Source: DATDOO01 sp035293245 (GTDB taxonomy: Bacteria > Pseudomonadota > Gammaproteobacteria > Methylococcales > Methylococcaceae). Taken from it: a stretch of DNA of 10,799 nt. Under the pieces are notes generated by a model. That model did not search any database. It was not told the DNA's origin and was given only the letters and a program-made list of their open reading frames with translations. A program made the translations under genes and the position numbers. Location: positions 1 through 10,799 of the forward strand of contig DATDOO010000245.1 of the NCBI GenBank assembly GCA_035293245.1. The letters run 5' to 3'. The first letter of the stretch is position 1. Each line of letters starts with the position of its first letter. Below are positions 1 through 7,700 of this stretch, one piece after another.

Positions 1-61
1 GACTTCCCTCTGTCCCACCGGACAGAACGGCGCCCGCCCACGCCTTGAGCCGCCGCCACAT
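1..61 (-). CDS. Partial CDS, 5' end only; probable T1SS membrane fusion protein (HlyD/PrtE type)
   Basis: Only the first 20 codons are inside the window. They read MWRRLKAWAGAVLSGGTEGS from an ATG at 61-59. The start lies two bases after the TGA of the ABC exporter gene (66-64). A GAGG stretch inside the end of the exporter gene, about 8 bases before the ATG, can serve as its ribosome binding site. Codons are GC-rich at the third position like the neighbours. The short basic, Trp-containing start fits the cytoplasmic N-terminus that precedes the single membrane segment of HlyD/PrtE adaptors, and such a gene commonly follows a PrtD-type exporter gene. The assignment rests mainly on position; the visible sequence does not identify a family. 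That it is a real coding start is likely, the function less so. Confidence 0.5.
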   Translation of the reverse strand, partial: MWRRLKAWAGAVLSGGTEGS

Positions 62-63
62 AC

Positions 64-1788
64 TCACGCCCTCACTTTCTGCACCGCCTGAAGGGCGGGC
101 TGCCGGAGCTTTGCCATCACTTCGTCGCGGGTGCCGAACTGTTCCACGACCCCATTGCGCAAGATCATGATCTTGTCCACCCTCGCCAGCAAACCGGGCC
201 GGTGAGAAATAACGACGACCGTTGCGCCCTTTTCCTTCAAGGCTTGCAATGCACGGGCCAGAGCGGCCTCCCCCTCTGCATCGAGATTGGCGTTGGGCTC
301 GTCCAAAACCACAAGCCGTGGATCGCCGAAAATCGCGCGGGCCAGTGCGATGCGCTGTTTCTGACCCCCCGACAGGACCGAGCCGCCTTCCCCGATTTCC
401 GTGTCGTAACCGTTCGGCAAGCCCAGAACCATGTCGTGGATCCCGGCCAACTGCGCGGCCCGGACGATCTCCTCATGGCATTGCGACGTATCCGCGAGCC
501 GCGCGATGTTCTCCGCCACGGTGCCGGAAAAGAGTTCCACGTCCTGCGGCAGGTAGCCGATGTAGCGCCCGACCTGCTCGCGCTTCCAGATGGCGATATC
601 CGCGCCGTCGAAGCGCACCGCCCCCGAGGTGGGCCGCCACACGCCCGTGATGAGGCGCGACAAGGTCGACTTGCCCGCCGCGCTGGGGCCGATCATTCCC
701 AGGACTTCCCCGGGCAACAGTTCGAAAGAAACACCTTTGATGATCGGCGGCTGGCCGCTGCGCGCGCTGAAAACCACGCGTTCGGCCGTGATGCGGCCGG
801 ACGGCGACGGCAAATCCATCTGCGGTGGCGGCTCGGGGTTCCGTTCCAGCAAATCGGCCAGGTTCCGGTAAGACTGGCGGGCCTCGGCAAATTGCCGCCA
901 GGTGCCCACCGCCATTTCCACCGGAGCCAGCGCGCGACCCAGCAGCAAGGTCGCGGCCATCATGATGCCCGGCGTGAGATTCTGGTCGACCACCAGCCAG
1001 GCGCCCGTCGCCATGGTCACAACCTGGATGGCGATGCGCGTTTCCTTGGTCAGGGTGGTGAAAATGCCGGCGCTTAGGTTGGCCCGGCGTTGCAGTTGCA
1101 GTACCTGGCGATTCTGCGTCTGCCACCTCCTGCGCACCTCGGGCAGCATACCCATGGCACTGATGACCTCGGCGTTGCGCAACGCCGCGTCGATGCTGCG
1201 CCCGCTGACGCGCGCGGCGCGCCCGGCTGCGTCGAGAGGAGCGCGGGTGGCCCTTTCATTGCTGAGGGCCAACCCAATCAGGACCACCGCCGAAACGAGC
1301 GCCACGCCACCCAGCATGGGATGCATCAGGAAGATGATCAGGAGATAGAAAGGAAACCAGGGCGAATCGTACAGCGCGAAAATCCCTTGCCCGGTCAGAA
1401 AACCGCGAATGACCGCCACGTCCCGCAGGCCGGAAACATAGTCGCGATTCTCCAGACGCGACGCGTTGAGCAACAGGCCTCCCAACACCCGCTCCCCCAG
1501 CGTCAGGTCCATCCCCTCGCTGACGCAAATCAACAGCCGGGAGCGAACCATCTCCAGCACCCAGGCAAACAGCAGCATGGCGAGCGCAGCGATGGTCAGC
1601 ATCGCGAGCGTGGTTTCGCTTCGGCTGGTGAATACCCGATCGAACACCTGCAACATATAAATGGGCATGGTGAGCTGCAGGATATTCAGAAAAAAACTGA
1701 ACAGCGCCGTATAGAGAAAATAGGGCTTGAAGGCAAGAATAAAATCTTTCATGGCGGATACGCGGCGCTGTCCAGGTTGGTTGCTCAA
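64..1788 (-). CDS. Type I secretion ABC transporter/permease, PrtD family
   Basis: This is an inner-membrane ATP-driven exporter that would pass an unfolded RTX protein through a channel completed by a membrane fusion protein and a TolC-like outer-membrane protein. The 574-residue protein has an N-terminal membrane domain (about 15-300) containing the family-typical stretch MLQVFDRVFTSRSETTL (45-61), then an ATPase domain. Visible ATPase motifs are Walker A GPSAAGKST (367-375), the Q-loop in YLPQD (412-416), signature LSGGQ (472-476), Walker B LVVLDEP (492-498) and the H-loop histidine in VISHR (526-530). All key residues are intact. It has no N-terminal C39-peptidase-like domain of the kind found in HlyB, and its length suits the PrtD/AprD/HasD group, which exports serralysin-like proteins. 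The given start is TTG, 31 bases after the upstream gene; an ATG at 1752 (residue 13) is the alternative. Neither has a clear ribosome binding site. It is probably co-transcribed with the two genes upstream. Confidence 0.95.
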   Translation of the reverse strand: MSNQPGQRRVSAMKDFILAFKPYFLYTALFSFFLNILQLTMPIYMLQVFDRVFTSRSETTLAMLTIAALAMLLFAWVLEMVRSRLLICVSEGMDLTLGERVLGGLLLNASRLENRDYVSGLRDVAVIRGFLTGQGIFALYDSPWFPFYLLIIFLMHPMLGGVALVSAVVLIGLALSNERATRAPLDAAGRAARVSGRSIDAALRNAEVISAMGMLPEVRRRWQTQNRQVLQLQRRANLSAGIFTTLTKETRIAIQVVTMATGAWLVVDQNLTPGIMMAATLLLGRALAPVEMAVGTWRQFAEARQSYRNLADLLERNPEPPPQMDLPSPSGRITAERVVFSARSGQPPIIKGVSFELLPGEVLGMIGPSAAGKSTLSRLITGVWRPTSGAVRFDGADIAIWKREQVGRYIGYLPQDVELFSGTVAENIARLADTSQCHEEIVRAAQLAGIHDMVLGLPNGYDTEIGEGGSVLSGGQKQRIALARAIFGDPRLVVLDEPNANLDAEGEAALARALQALKEKGATVVVISHRPGLLARVDKIMILRNGVVEQFGTRDEVMAKLRQPALQAVQKVRA

Positions 1789-1819
1789 AGGCTGCCCGTC
1801 GGCAATAAGTGCGGATGTT

Positions 1820-3529
1820 TCACTCGAACAGTTCCGGGACTCTTTGCCTGAGTTCCCTGTTCAGTTCCGGGAGACGCTCCACCAGGGATAGGTACCACCG
1901 GTAACGCTCATGGAGATGGTAAGCGTGCATGCGCCGTTCCGCCACGTAGCGGTAGGCGGCAGCCGCCAGCCGGCGTCTTCTGGAAGGATCGTCGATGAGT
2001 CCGCGCAACTTCGCGCTGAAATCCGTCGGCGAGTCGAAAAGTAGCCCGGTGCCGTCGTCTTCGACGACTCCTCCGTAGACCGTCGGACTGGCGAGCACGG
2101 CCACCCCTTCCGCGGCGCATTCAAGAAATTTCAGGTCCGACTTGCAACGATTGAACGGCGTGTCGTTGAGCGGAAGCAGGGCGATGTCCGAACTGCGCAG
2201 GTGTTGAAGATAGGCGTCGTGGCTGCAAAGCGGAATCAAGGTTTTGTGGGGTGTATCCAGGGCGGCGAAGAAGGCTTCGTCGTACACCACATCCACCTGG
2301 ACGCTCCCGCCGTACTCCCTCAATAAAATGTTGAGCGCATCGATGATCTCCCCCCAGTCCGCCTGACGGTTCAGTGCACCGAAGAAAATCCGGACCGGGC
2401 CCTCTTCCGCGTATTGCCGTGGCGGCGGCAGCCGGGCCAACTGGTTGGGAAACACCCCGACATGAGGGTTGTGCCGTTTCAATTCCTGGGCCAAGGGTTC
2501 CGTCGAGGTCTGGACCGCATGGACGGCGCGAAACGTGTATTCGTCGTCGCGGACCAGGAAGTCGTCGCATTCCACGACCACCACATAGCCCTTTTCCACC
2601 AGCCGGCGCACACCGGCCAGGTCATCACGGGTGCGCATGACGGGTCGCTGCCAGATAAAAACCTGTGCTTCATCCGGTTTTGCGATCGACAAGTCCGCCT
2701 TACCCGCGGAGACGACGACGCGTACGCCCGGAATGGTCGCCAACAATCGGCTGGGCGCCAACACACGCACCTCGTGCATGGCCTGGACACGGGTGGTCAT
2801 CATCAGGGTTTGCACCGTCAGGCGGCGATTGGGCGGTGGCCGCCGAAAGGCGCGCACGACGTATTGAAACGCGGCGCTGTCCTCCGCGAAGCGTTGCGGG
2901 GGTATTTCCAGGCGCTGCAGGGCGGATCGCAAGGCCTCGCAAAACTCCTTATGCCCCCCATTGGCAATCAAACGCGGACTGGCGTCGTAAACATGCAGAC
3001 CGGCACCGGCAAAAAGAGCGCACATGGAATCCCGGGTAAAGAAGCGAAGATGGGTGCGGTCCAGCAGTCCTTCGTCGCTGTAATTCCAGCCCCCTCGCAT
3101 CAGTCCGGCCACTACCGACCAATGGCTCACATTGGGAATGCAGGCCAGCACCATACCCTCCGGCCCGAGCCACTCCGCTTGCCGCCGGAGCAGGAGCCAG
3201 GGATCGGCCAGATGCTCCAGCACGTCGCCATAAACGATGCAGTCCACGCTCCCGGCAACGACCTGCCCCACCGACGCCAGTTCGACGGAAGTCACCTGTT
3301 CCACGTCGCCCCGAATGACCGCATCCAGACGGCGGGCCGCCTGCTCCGCGGCCTGCGGGTCTTTTTCGATCCCGATATAGCGCACGGCCGGGTTGATCCG
3401 CTTGAACGCGGCGCCGAGCGCACCCGCCCCACAGCCGACCTCCACCACCACACGGGCCTGAGGAGGCAAACGGCTCAATAAGTCCGGATTGACCCGATTG
3501 AAATAGTCGTGAACGCCGGGCCGGCTCAC
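1820..3529 (-). CDS. Two-domain SAM-dependent methyltransferase / GT-B-like glycosyltransferase
   Basis: The 569-residue protein joins two enzyme-like halves. Residues about 1-230 look like a class I SAM-dependent methyltransferase (Methyltransf_23 type): the SAM-binding loop VVVEVGCGAGALG (27-39), an acidic residue after strand 2 in YIGIEKD (51-57), motif GDVLEHLADPW (101-111), and the IPNVSHW (131-137) and DRTHLRFFT (157-165) stretches common in sugar or lipid-linked methyltransferases. Residues about 250-569 look like a glycosyltransferase of the GT4-like GT-B fold, with VVVECDDFL (317-325) and a donor-site-like stretch SDLKFLECAAEGVAVLAS (464-481). The start is GTG; the next Met is residue 126, inside the SAM fold, so GTG is well supported, with AGGTG 11 bases upstream. 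It lies 25 bases after the TIGR03032-type gene and 31 before the exporter gene, so they look like one operon. The substrate cannot be read from the sequence; a glycan on or near the exported RTX protein is an inference. Confidence 0.85.
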   Translation of the reverse strand: MSRPGVHDYFNRVNPDLLSRLPPQARVVVEVGCGAGALGAAFKRINPAVRYIGIEKDPQAAEQAARRLDAVIRGDVEQVTSVELASVGQVVAGSVDCIVYGDVLEHLADPWLLLRRQAEWLGPEGMVLACIPNVSHWSVVAGLMRGGWNYSDEGLLDRTHLRFFTRDSMCALFAGAGLHVYDASPRLIANGGHKEFCEALRSALQRLEIPPQRFAEDSAAFQYVVRAFRRPPPNRRLTVQTLMMTTRVQAMHEVRVLAPSRLLATIPGVRVVVSAGKADLSIAKPDEAQVFIWQRPVMRTRDDLAGVRRLVEKGYVVVVECDDFLVRDDEYTFRAVHAVQTSTEPLAQELKRHNPHVGVFPNQLARLPPPRQYAEEGPVRIFFGALNRQADWGEIIDALNILLREYGGSVQVDVVYDEAFFAALDTPHKTLIPLCSHDAYLQHLRSSDIALLPLNDTPFNRCKSDLKFLECAAEGVAVLASPTVYGGVVEDDGTGLLFDSPTDFSAKLRGLIDDPSRRRRLAAAAYRYVAERRMHAYHLHERYRWYLSLVERLPELNRELRQRVPELFE

Positions 3530-3554
3530 TGTGTTTTCGGCACCTAAAAGAATG

Positions 3555-4655
3555 TTACGCGCGGAACGAGAGCAACTTGGGAATATCGCGCCGGTCGAAA
3601 CCCGCCGTGTCCGCCTGGCGCACGCCCGGCAGCACGGACACTTCGTACAGCTCGCGGATGGCGCCGTCGATGCGGACGCCGTGCACGATATCGCCGCTTT
3701 TCAGATCGATCACCTGAATGCCGCAGCGCGCCTGCACGTTGCGTTTCGCCAGTTCCTCGTCCAGGGCCAGACCCGAGAAATTGACGTTATGCCGCGACAG
3801 CGAAATCGCCACCACGGCGTATCCACCCATGAAGGCCAAGCCGCGCGGATAACCCGCGCAGAACGTCACCCGCTCGAAACGCCCGGCGGCGGTATCCACA
3901 TAACCCAGATAGCCATTGCCGGAATCCAGCACCCACAATTTTCCCTGATGGATGCGCGGCGAATGGGGCATGGACAGGCCCCGCACCACCGGCTCGCCGC
4001 TCGCCACGTCCAGCACGACACCACCGGAACGACGATGATCGCGCCAGCCGTCGTTCGCGTCGGTCTGCGCCACGCAGGTCACGTATTTCGGCGCGCCGTT
4101 CTCCATGGCAAGGCCATTCAAATGGCAACGGTCCTCCGCTGCAAGACGGGAAATAAACGGCGGCTTCCAGAGCGGGACAAAGCTTTGCGTCTCGCTGACC
4201 GTCGCCAGGCAGCTATGCAGGGAATTGACGAATACCGGCCGCCCCCCGGAGTCGCAACTCACGTCGTGGATGTCCAGGTCGCCGGTCGTGTAGCAAACCC
4301 GCGGGACATAGAAACGGTCCGGCGCACCCGGCTCCGGAGAGGCATCCGCGTTGTTCGCCAGGCGCACCAGTTGCGCCAGCGTGCTCAAGTAAAGAGTTTG
4401 CGTATCGGGGCTTACCCACAGGCCCATGGCGCGGGGAAAACTGGCGGCGTGGAATGCGACGCGCCCGCGCCCGTCCAGCCCGACGAAGAACAGGCGGCTG
4501 GTGTGGTAGGTGGTGAAAGCCAGGCTGAGGCGCTGTTCCGCCAGCCATTGCGGCAGGTTGCGCGAATGCATGATGCGCAGATTCGGCCCGCGGTTCTGCG
4601 CAACTTCCGCGCCGGCCGCAAGCGAATCGGGCGGTAACGACATATTTTCACTCAT
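3555..4655 (-). CDS. TIGR03032 / DUF4915 family protein, probable beta-propeller
   Basis: This 366-residue protein has the conserved stretches I associate with the TIGR03032 (DUF4915-like) family of unknown function: DLDIHDV (126-132), VNSLHSCLATVSE (143-155), DRCHLNGLAMENGAPKYVT (175-193), GLSMPHSPR (226-234), LWVLDSGNGYLGYVD (240-254) and YPRGLAF (269-275). The spaced beta-strand-rich repeats with Gly turns suggest a propeller fold. Conserved Asp, His and Cys residues (D126, D128, H130, D131; D175, R176, C177, H178) could form a metal or active site, but no catalytic role is established. No signal peptide or membrane segment is visible, so it is probably cytoplasmic. The ATG has AAGGA nine bases upstream (4669-4665). 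It is the first gene after the hairpin that follows the large RTX gene and heads the group that includes the exporter. A role in modifying or assembling the RTX cargo is an inference from context only. Confidence 0.88.
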   Translation of the reverse strand: MSENMSLPPDSLAAGAEVAQNRGPNLRIMHSRNLPQWLAEQRLSLAFTTYHTSRLFFVGLDGRGRVAFHAASFPRAMGLWVSPDTQTLYLSTLAQLVRLANNADASPEPGAPDRFYVPRVCYTTGDLDIHDVSCDSGGRPVFVNSLHSCLATVSETQSFVPLWKPPFISRLAAEDRCHLNGLAMENGAPKYVTCVAQTDANDGWRDHRRSGGVVLDVASGEPVVRGLSMPHSPRIHQGKLWVLDSGNGYLGYVDTAAGRFERVTFCAGYPRGLAFMGGYAVVAISLSRHNVNFSGLALDEELAKRNVQARCGIQVIDLKSGDIVHGVRIDGAIRELYEVSVLPGVRQADTAGFDRRDIPKLLSFRA

Positions 4656-4687
4656 TCCAAACCATCCTTATATATATTCTCGCTGCA

Positions 4688-4764
4688 CGCCGCTGTACGC
4701 GAATTGCGGACATAACGAAAGGGGCGGCACGGGCCGCCCCTGACCTTTCCGCAATTCAGCGGCG
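4688..4764 (-). terminator. Nested hairpin / probable intrinsic terminator after the large RTX gene
   Basis: The core is a perfect 8-bp stem, GGGGCGGC (4721-4728) pairing with GCCGCCCC (4733-4740), with a 4-base loop. Read on the minus strand it is followed by TTTCGTT, a weak T-tract. Around it lie two more pairs of inverted arms: GAATTGCGGA (4701-4710) with TCCGCAATTC (4748-4757), and CGCCGCTG (4688-4695) with CAGCGGCG (4757-4764). The transcript could therefore fold into a long interrupted stem starting five bases after the RTX stop codon. The likely role is to end or reduce transcription, or to protect the 3' end of the RTX mRNA, so that cargo is made in excess over the downstream genes. 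The structure is seen directly; the function is inferred. Confidence 0.7.
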
Positions 4765-4769
4765 TCGCG

Positions 4770-7700
4770 TCAGACGAACACGAAGTCCTGGTCGACGTCG
4801 AACTGCACCCCGCCGATGTTGGCGAACAGCGTCTGACTGGTACCGTCGTCCCAGTACAGGTTGCCGGTGGCGTTGTCCCAGACCACGTTGTTGGGATCGT
4901 TGAGGTCGGCGACGTCCAGGGTAAAGAGGTCCGTGCCCGACTCGAAGTCGACGACAAAATCGACGCCGTGGGAAGCATCGGTCAGGTCGAACACGAAGGT
5001 ATCGAAACCGCCGGCACCGCCCATGAGCATGTCGTCTCCCGAGCCGCCACCGAGGGTATCGTCCCCTTCGCCGCCCAAAAGCAAATCGCTGCCCAAGCCG
5101 CCTGCGACACTGACCGCGTCGGTGGGACCGCGCGTCGAGGCATCGACTACCAGGCCGCCCGTAAAGGCGGCGGCGTCAATGTTGAGCAGGCCGCCGCTGG
5201 TATCCGCGCCGCGCACGTCGAAATCGAGGTTCTGGTTGCCCAGCACGGTGACGGTGACGTCGTTGCCGTTGTTGTCCATCGCGCCCAGCGCCAGCATGCT
5301 GGCGCCTCCCGTTCCCGTGGTATCGACAATGAGTTCGTCCACGAAGCCTTCGTCGCCGTTGTAGCTGCCGTCCGCGTTCAATTCCAGCGTAAATTCGCTG
5401 TTATCGAGCGAAAGCGAAAAGGCCGTGGCGTCGGTGGACACGCCGTCGCGCAAGTCCAACGCGCCGGTAAAGCCGTTCAGCGCGACCTGCGTGTTTGCCG
5501 CGTCCAGCCCCAGGAGTTCCACGCTGGACTCGCCGGAGAGCTGGACGATGGCGGTATTTTGCATGCCCGTCGCATCCACCCGGTTCGCGGCCCCCGAGAC
5601 GCCGAACGCCACGGTATCGATCTGGGACGTAGTGAGGGCGAAATCCGCATCGGCCAGTTGCAGATCCAGCCGATCCAAGGTGTTGCTTGCGCCGAGGGTG
5701 ACCGCCAGTTCGTCCACGTTGCCATCGACGCCGATGACGATGCCGGTACCCGCATTTTCGCCCAGGTTGTTCAGGGTGTAGGACACGCCGTATCCGTAAG
5801 CATCCGTCTCCCCGGAGAGATTGACTCTCGACGCACCGGTCACGTTGTCCAGATCCAGGACGAAACCGTAACCGTATTCATCGGTGGCGAAGAAATTGAG
5901 GGTTTCGACCGTGCCGGAATTCAGCGCCGCCTCGAAAGCGGCGGCATTTCCGCCTTCCAGCCTCGCGTTCAAGGCATCGTTTCCGGCGCCGCCGATGACG
6001 CTGTCGGTACTGTCCAGATGAGCAAAGAAGAAGGAATCGTCGCCATTCCCGCCGTCCAGGACATCGGCACCGCCCCCCACGCCGGCGAGCAGATTAAACC
6101 AGGTGCCGTCCAGGTCGATGGGGGACAAGTCGCCGCCCACGATGCCCACCACCGCGTTGTACACCGCGTCGAAATCGGGCAGGTCCGCATGGTCGTATAG
6201 CTGGTCGTTGCCCTGCCCGCCCTGCAGGGTATCGTTACCCGTCGAGGCGGAACGAATGACGTCGGCCCCGTTGGAACCGGTGCCCATCAGGTCGCCCGTG
6301 CCCATCAAGACCACATTCTCCACGTTCAGCGCGCCGGTCAGGGTCGCCGTGCTGGCTGCCGTGGTCATGTTGACCGACACGGCGGAAAACAGTGTGTCGT
6401 TGCCGCCGCCAGCAATTTCCACAACTTTGGCCCCGCTTTCGGCCCAATAGACATCGTCGCCGGCGCCGCCGTTGAGGCTGTCGATGTCGCTGGCATTCAC
6501 GGAAACCAGGATGTCGTTGCCGAGTCCGCCGATCAGGATGTTGTCGCCCAACCCGCCGCCGAGGCCGATATCCGCCCCGTAGAGGAAGTCGTCGCCGGCG
6601 CCGCCGTCGATGCTCGCCGCGCCATACAGGTCGATCAGAGCGTCATTGCCCGCCTGACCGGTGATGCGGTTGAAAGAAACGGCGGACCCGACGATGGTGT
6701 TGTCGGCCGCGTTGCCGTTCAGGACCAGATTGCCGTAAGAGGACGTCACTGTATTGTAGACAGAGCTACCGTACGCAACCACGTGTTCCAGATTGGCGCC
6801 CAGGGTATAGGTCGCACTCGCGCCGGTCACCTCGATATCCAGAACCACCCAATCCACGCCCTCTCCGGCATTTTCGGTGGTCACGTCGGTCAGGACATCG
6901 ACCTGGTAAACGTCGTCGCCCTTGCCGCCTTTCATGAGATCACTATCTTCACCGCCGTCCAGGAAATCGTCGCCACTCGCGCCGAGCAGAGTATCGTTGC
7001 CATACCCCCCGAACAGGGAGTTGGACACGAACGCACTGTATGTCTGCCCGCCGACGACGACGCTGTATTCGCTCGAACTGCCGGTGACGACGTTGGCCAA
7101 CTCGTTGCCGTATCCCGCGATGGAAGCGTAGGCTTCGCCATAGCTGTAGCCCGCGTCCTCCCACTCCCGGAGTTCGAGATTTTCCTGATTGGCGCCTAGC
7201 GAATAGGTGCCGTAGGAAATGACCTTGTCGATGCCGCCCGCCGCGCCAGCTATGGATTCGGTAACGACGTCGTCACCGTCCACGATGTATGTGTCGTTGC
7301 CGCCCAACCCGTCCAAAATGTCGCCGGTCACGCCGTTATGCGAGTCCAGAATGTTGGCCAGGCCATTGCCGGTGCCGTCGGAGGCAAAGTCATTCCGCAG
7401 CGTGAGATTTTCCAGGTTGGCCGTCAATGTGTAGCTCGCAGCTCCCCCGGACGTGACCACCGTATCGGTACCCGCAGCGGCGGCCTCCACCACTTCCGCG
7501 ATGGAATCGGCGTAGTAAACGTCGTTGCCCAGGCCGCCGGCCAGGGTATCGTCGCCGTCGCCGCCGTCGAGCAGATCGTTGCCGTTGCCACCGACCAGGC
7601 TATCGGCACCGCCACCGCCATACAGGCTGTCGTGCCCGTCGAGGCCGGAGAGAACGTTTTCCTCCTCGCTGCCGCGGATGGTGTTGTTGAGAGCGTTGCC

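Noticed and set aside
2414..3481. 355-codon open frame on the plus strand opposite the methyltransferase-glycosyltransferase gene
   Set aside because: The composition is that of a shadow frame (many His, Arg, Gln and Gly without domain motifs), while the minus-strand frame has clear enzyme motifs.
3531..4637. 368-codon open frame on the plus strand opposite the TIGR03032-type gene
   Set aside because: It has no recognisable motif, and the opposite strand carries strong family motifs and a good ribosome binding site.
4968..6200. 410-codon open frame on the plus strand
   Set aside because: It is antisense to the RTX gene and arises from GC-rich codon bias; no domain or ribosome binding site is visible.
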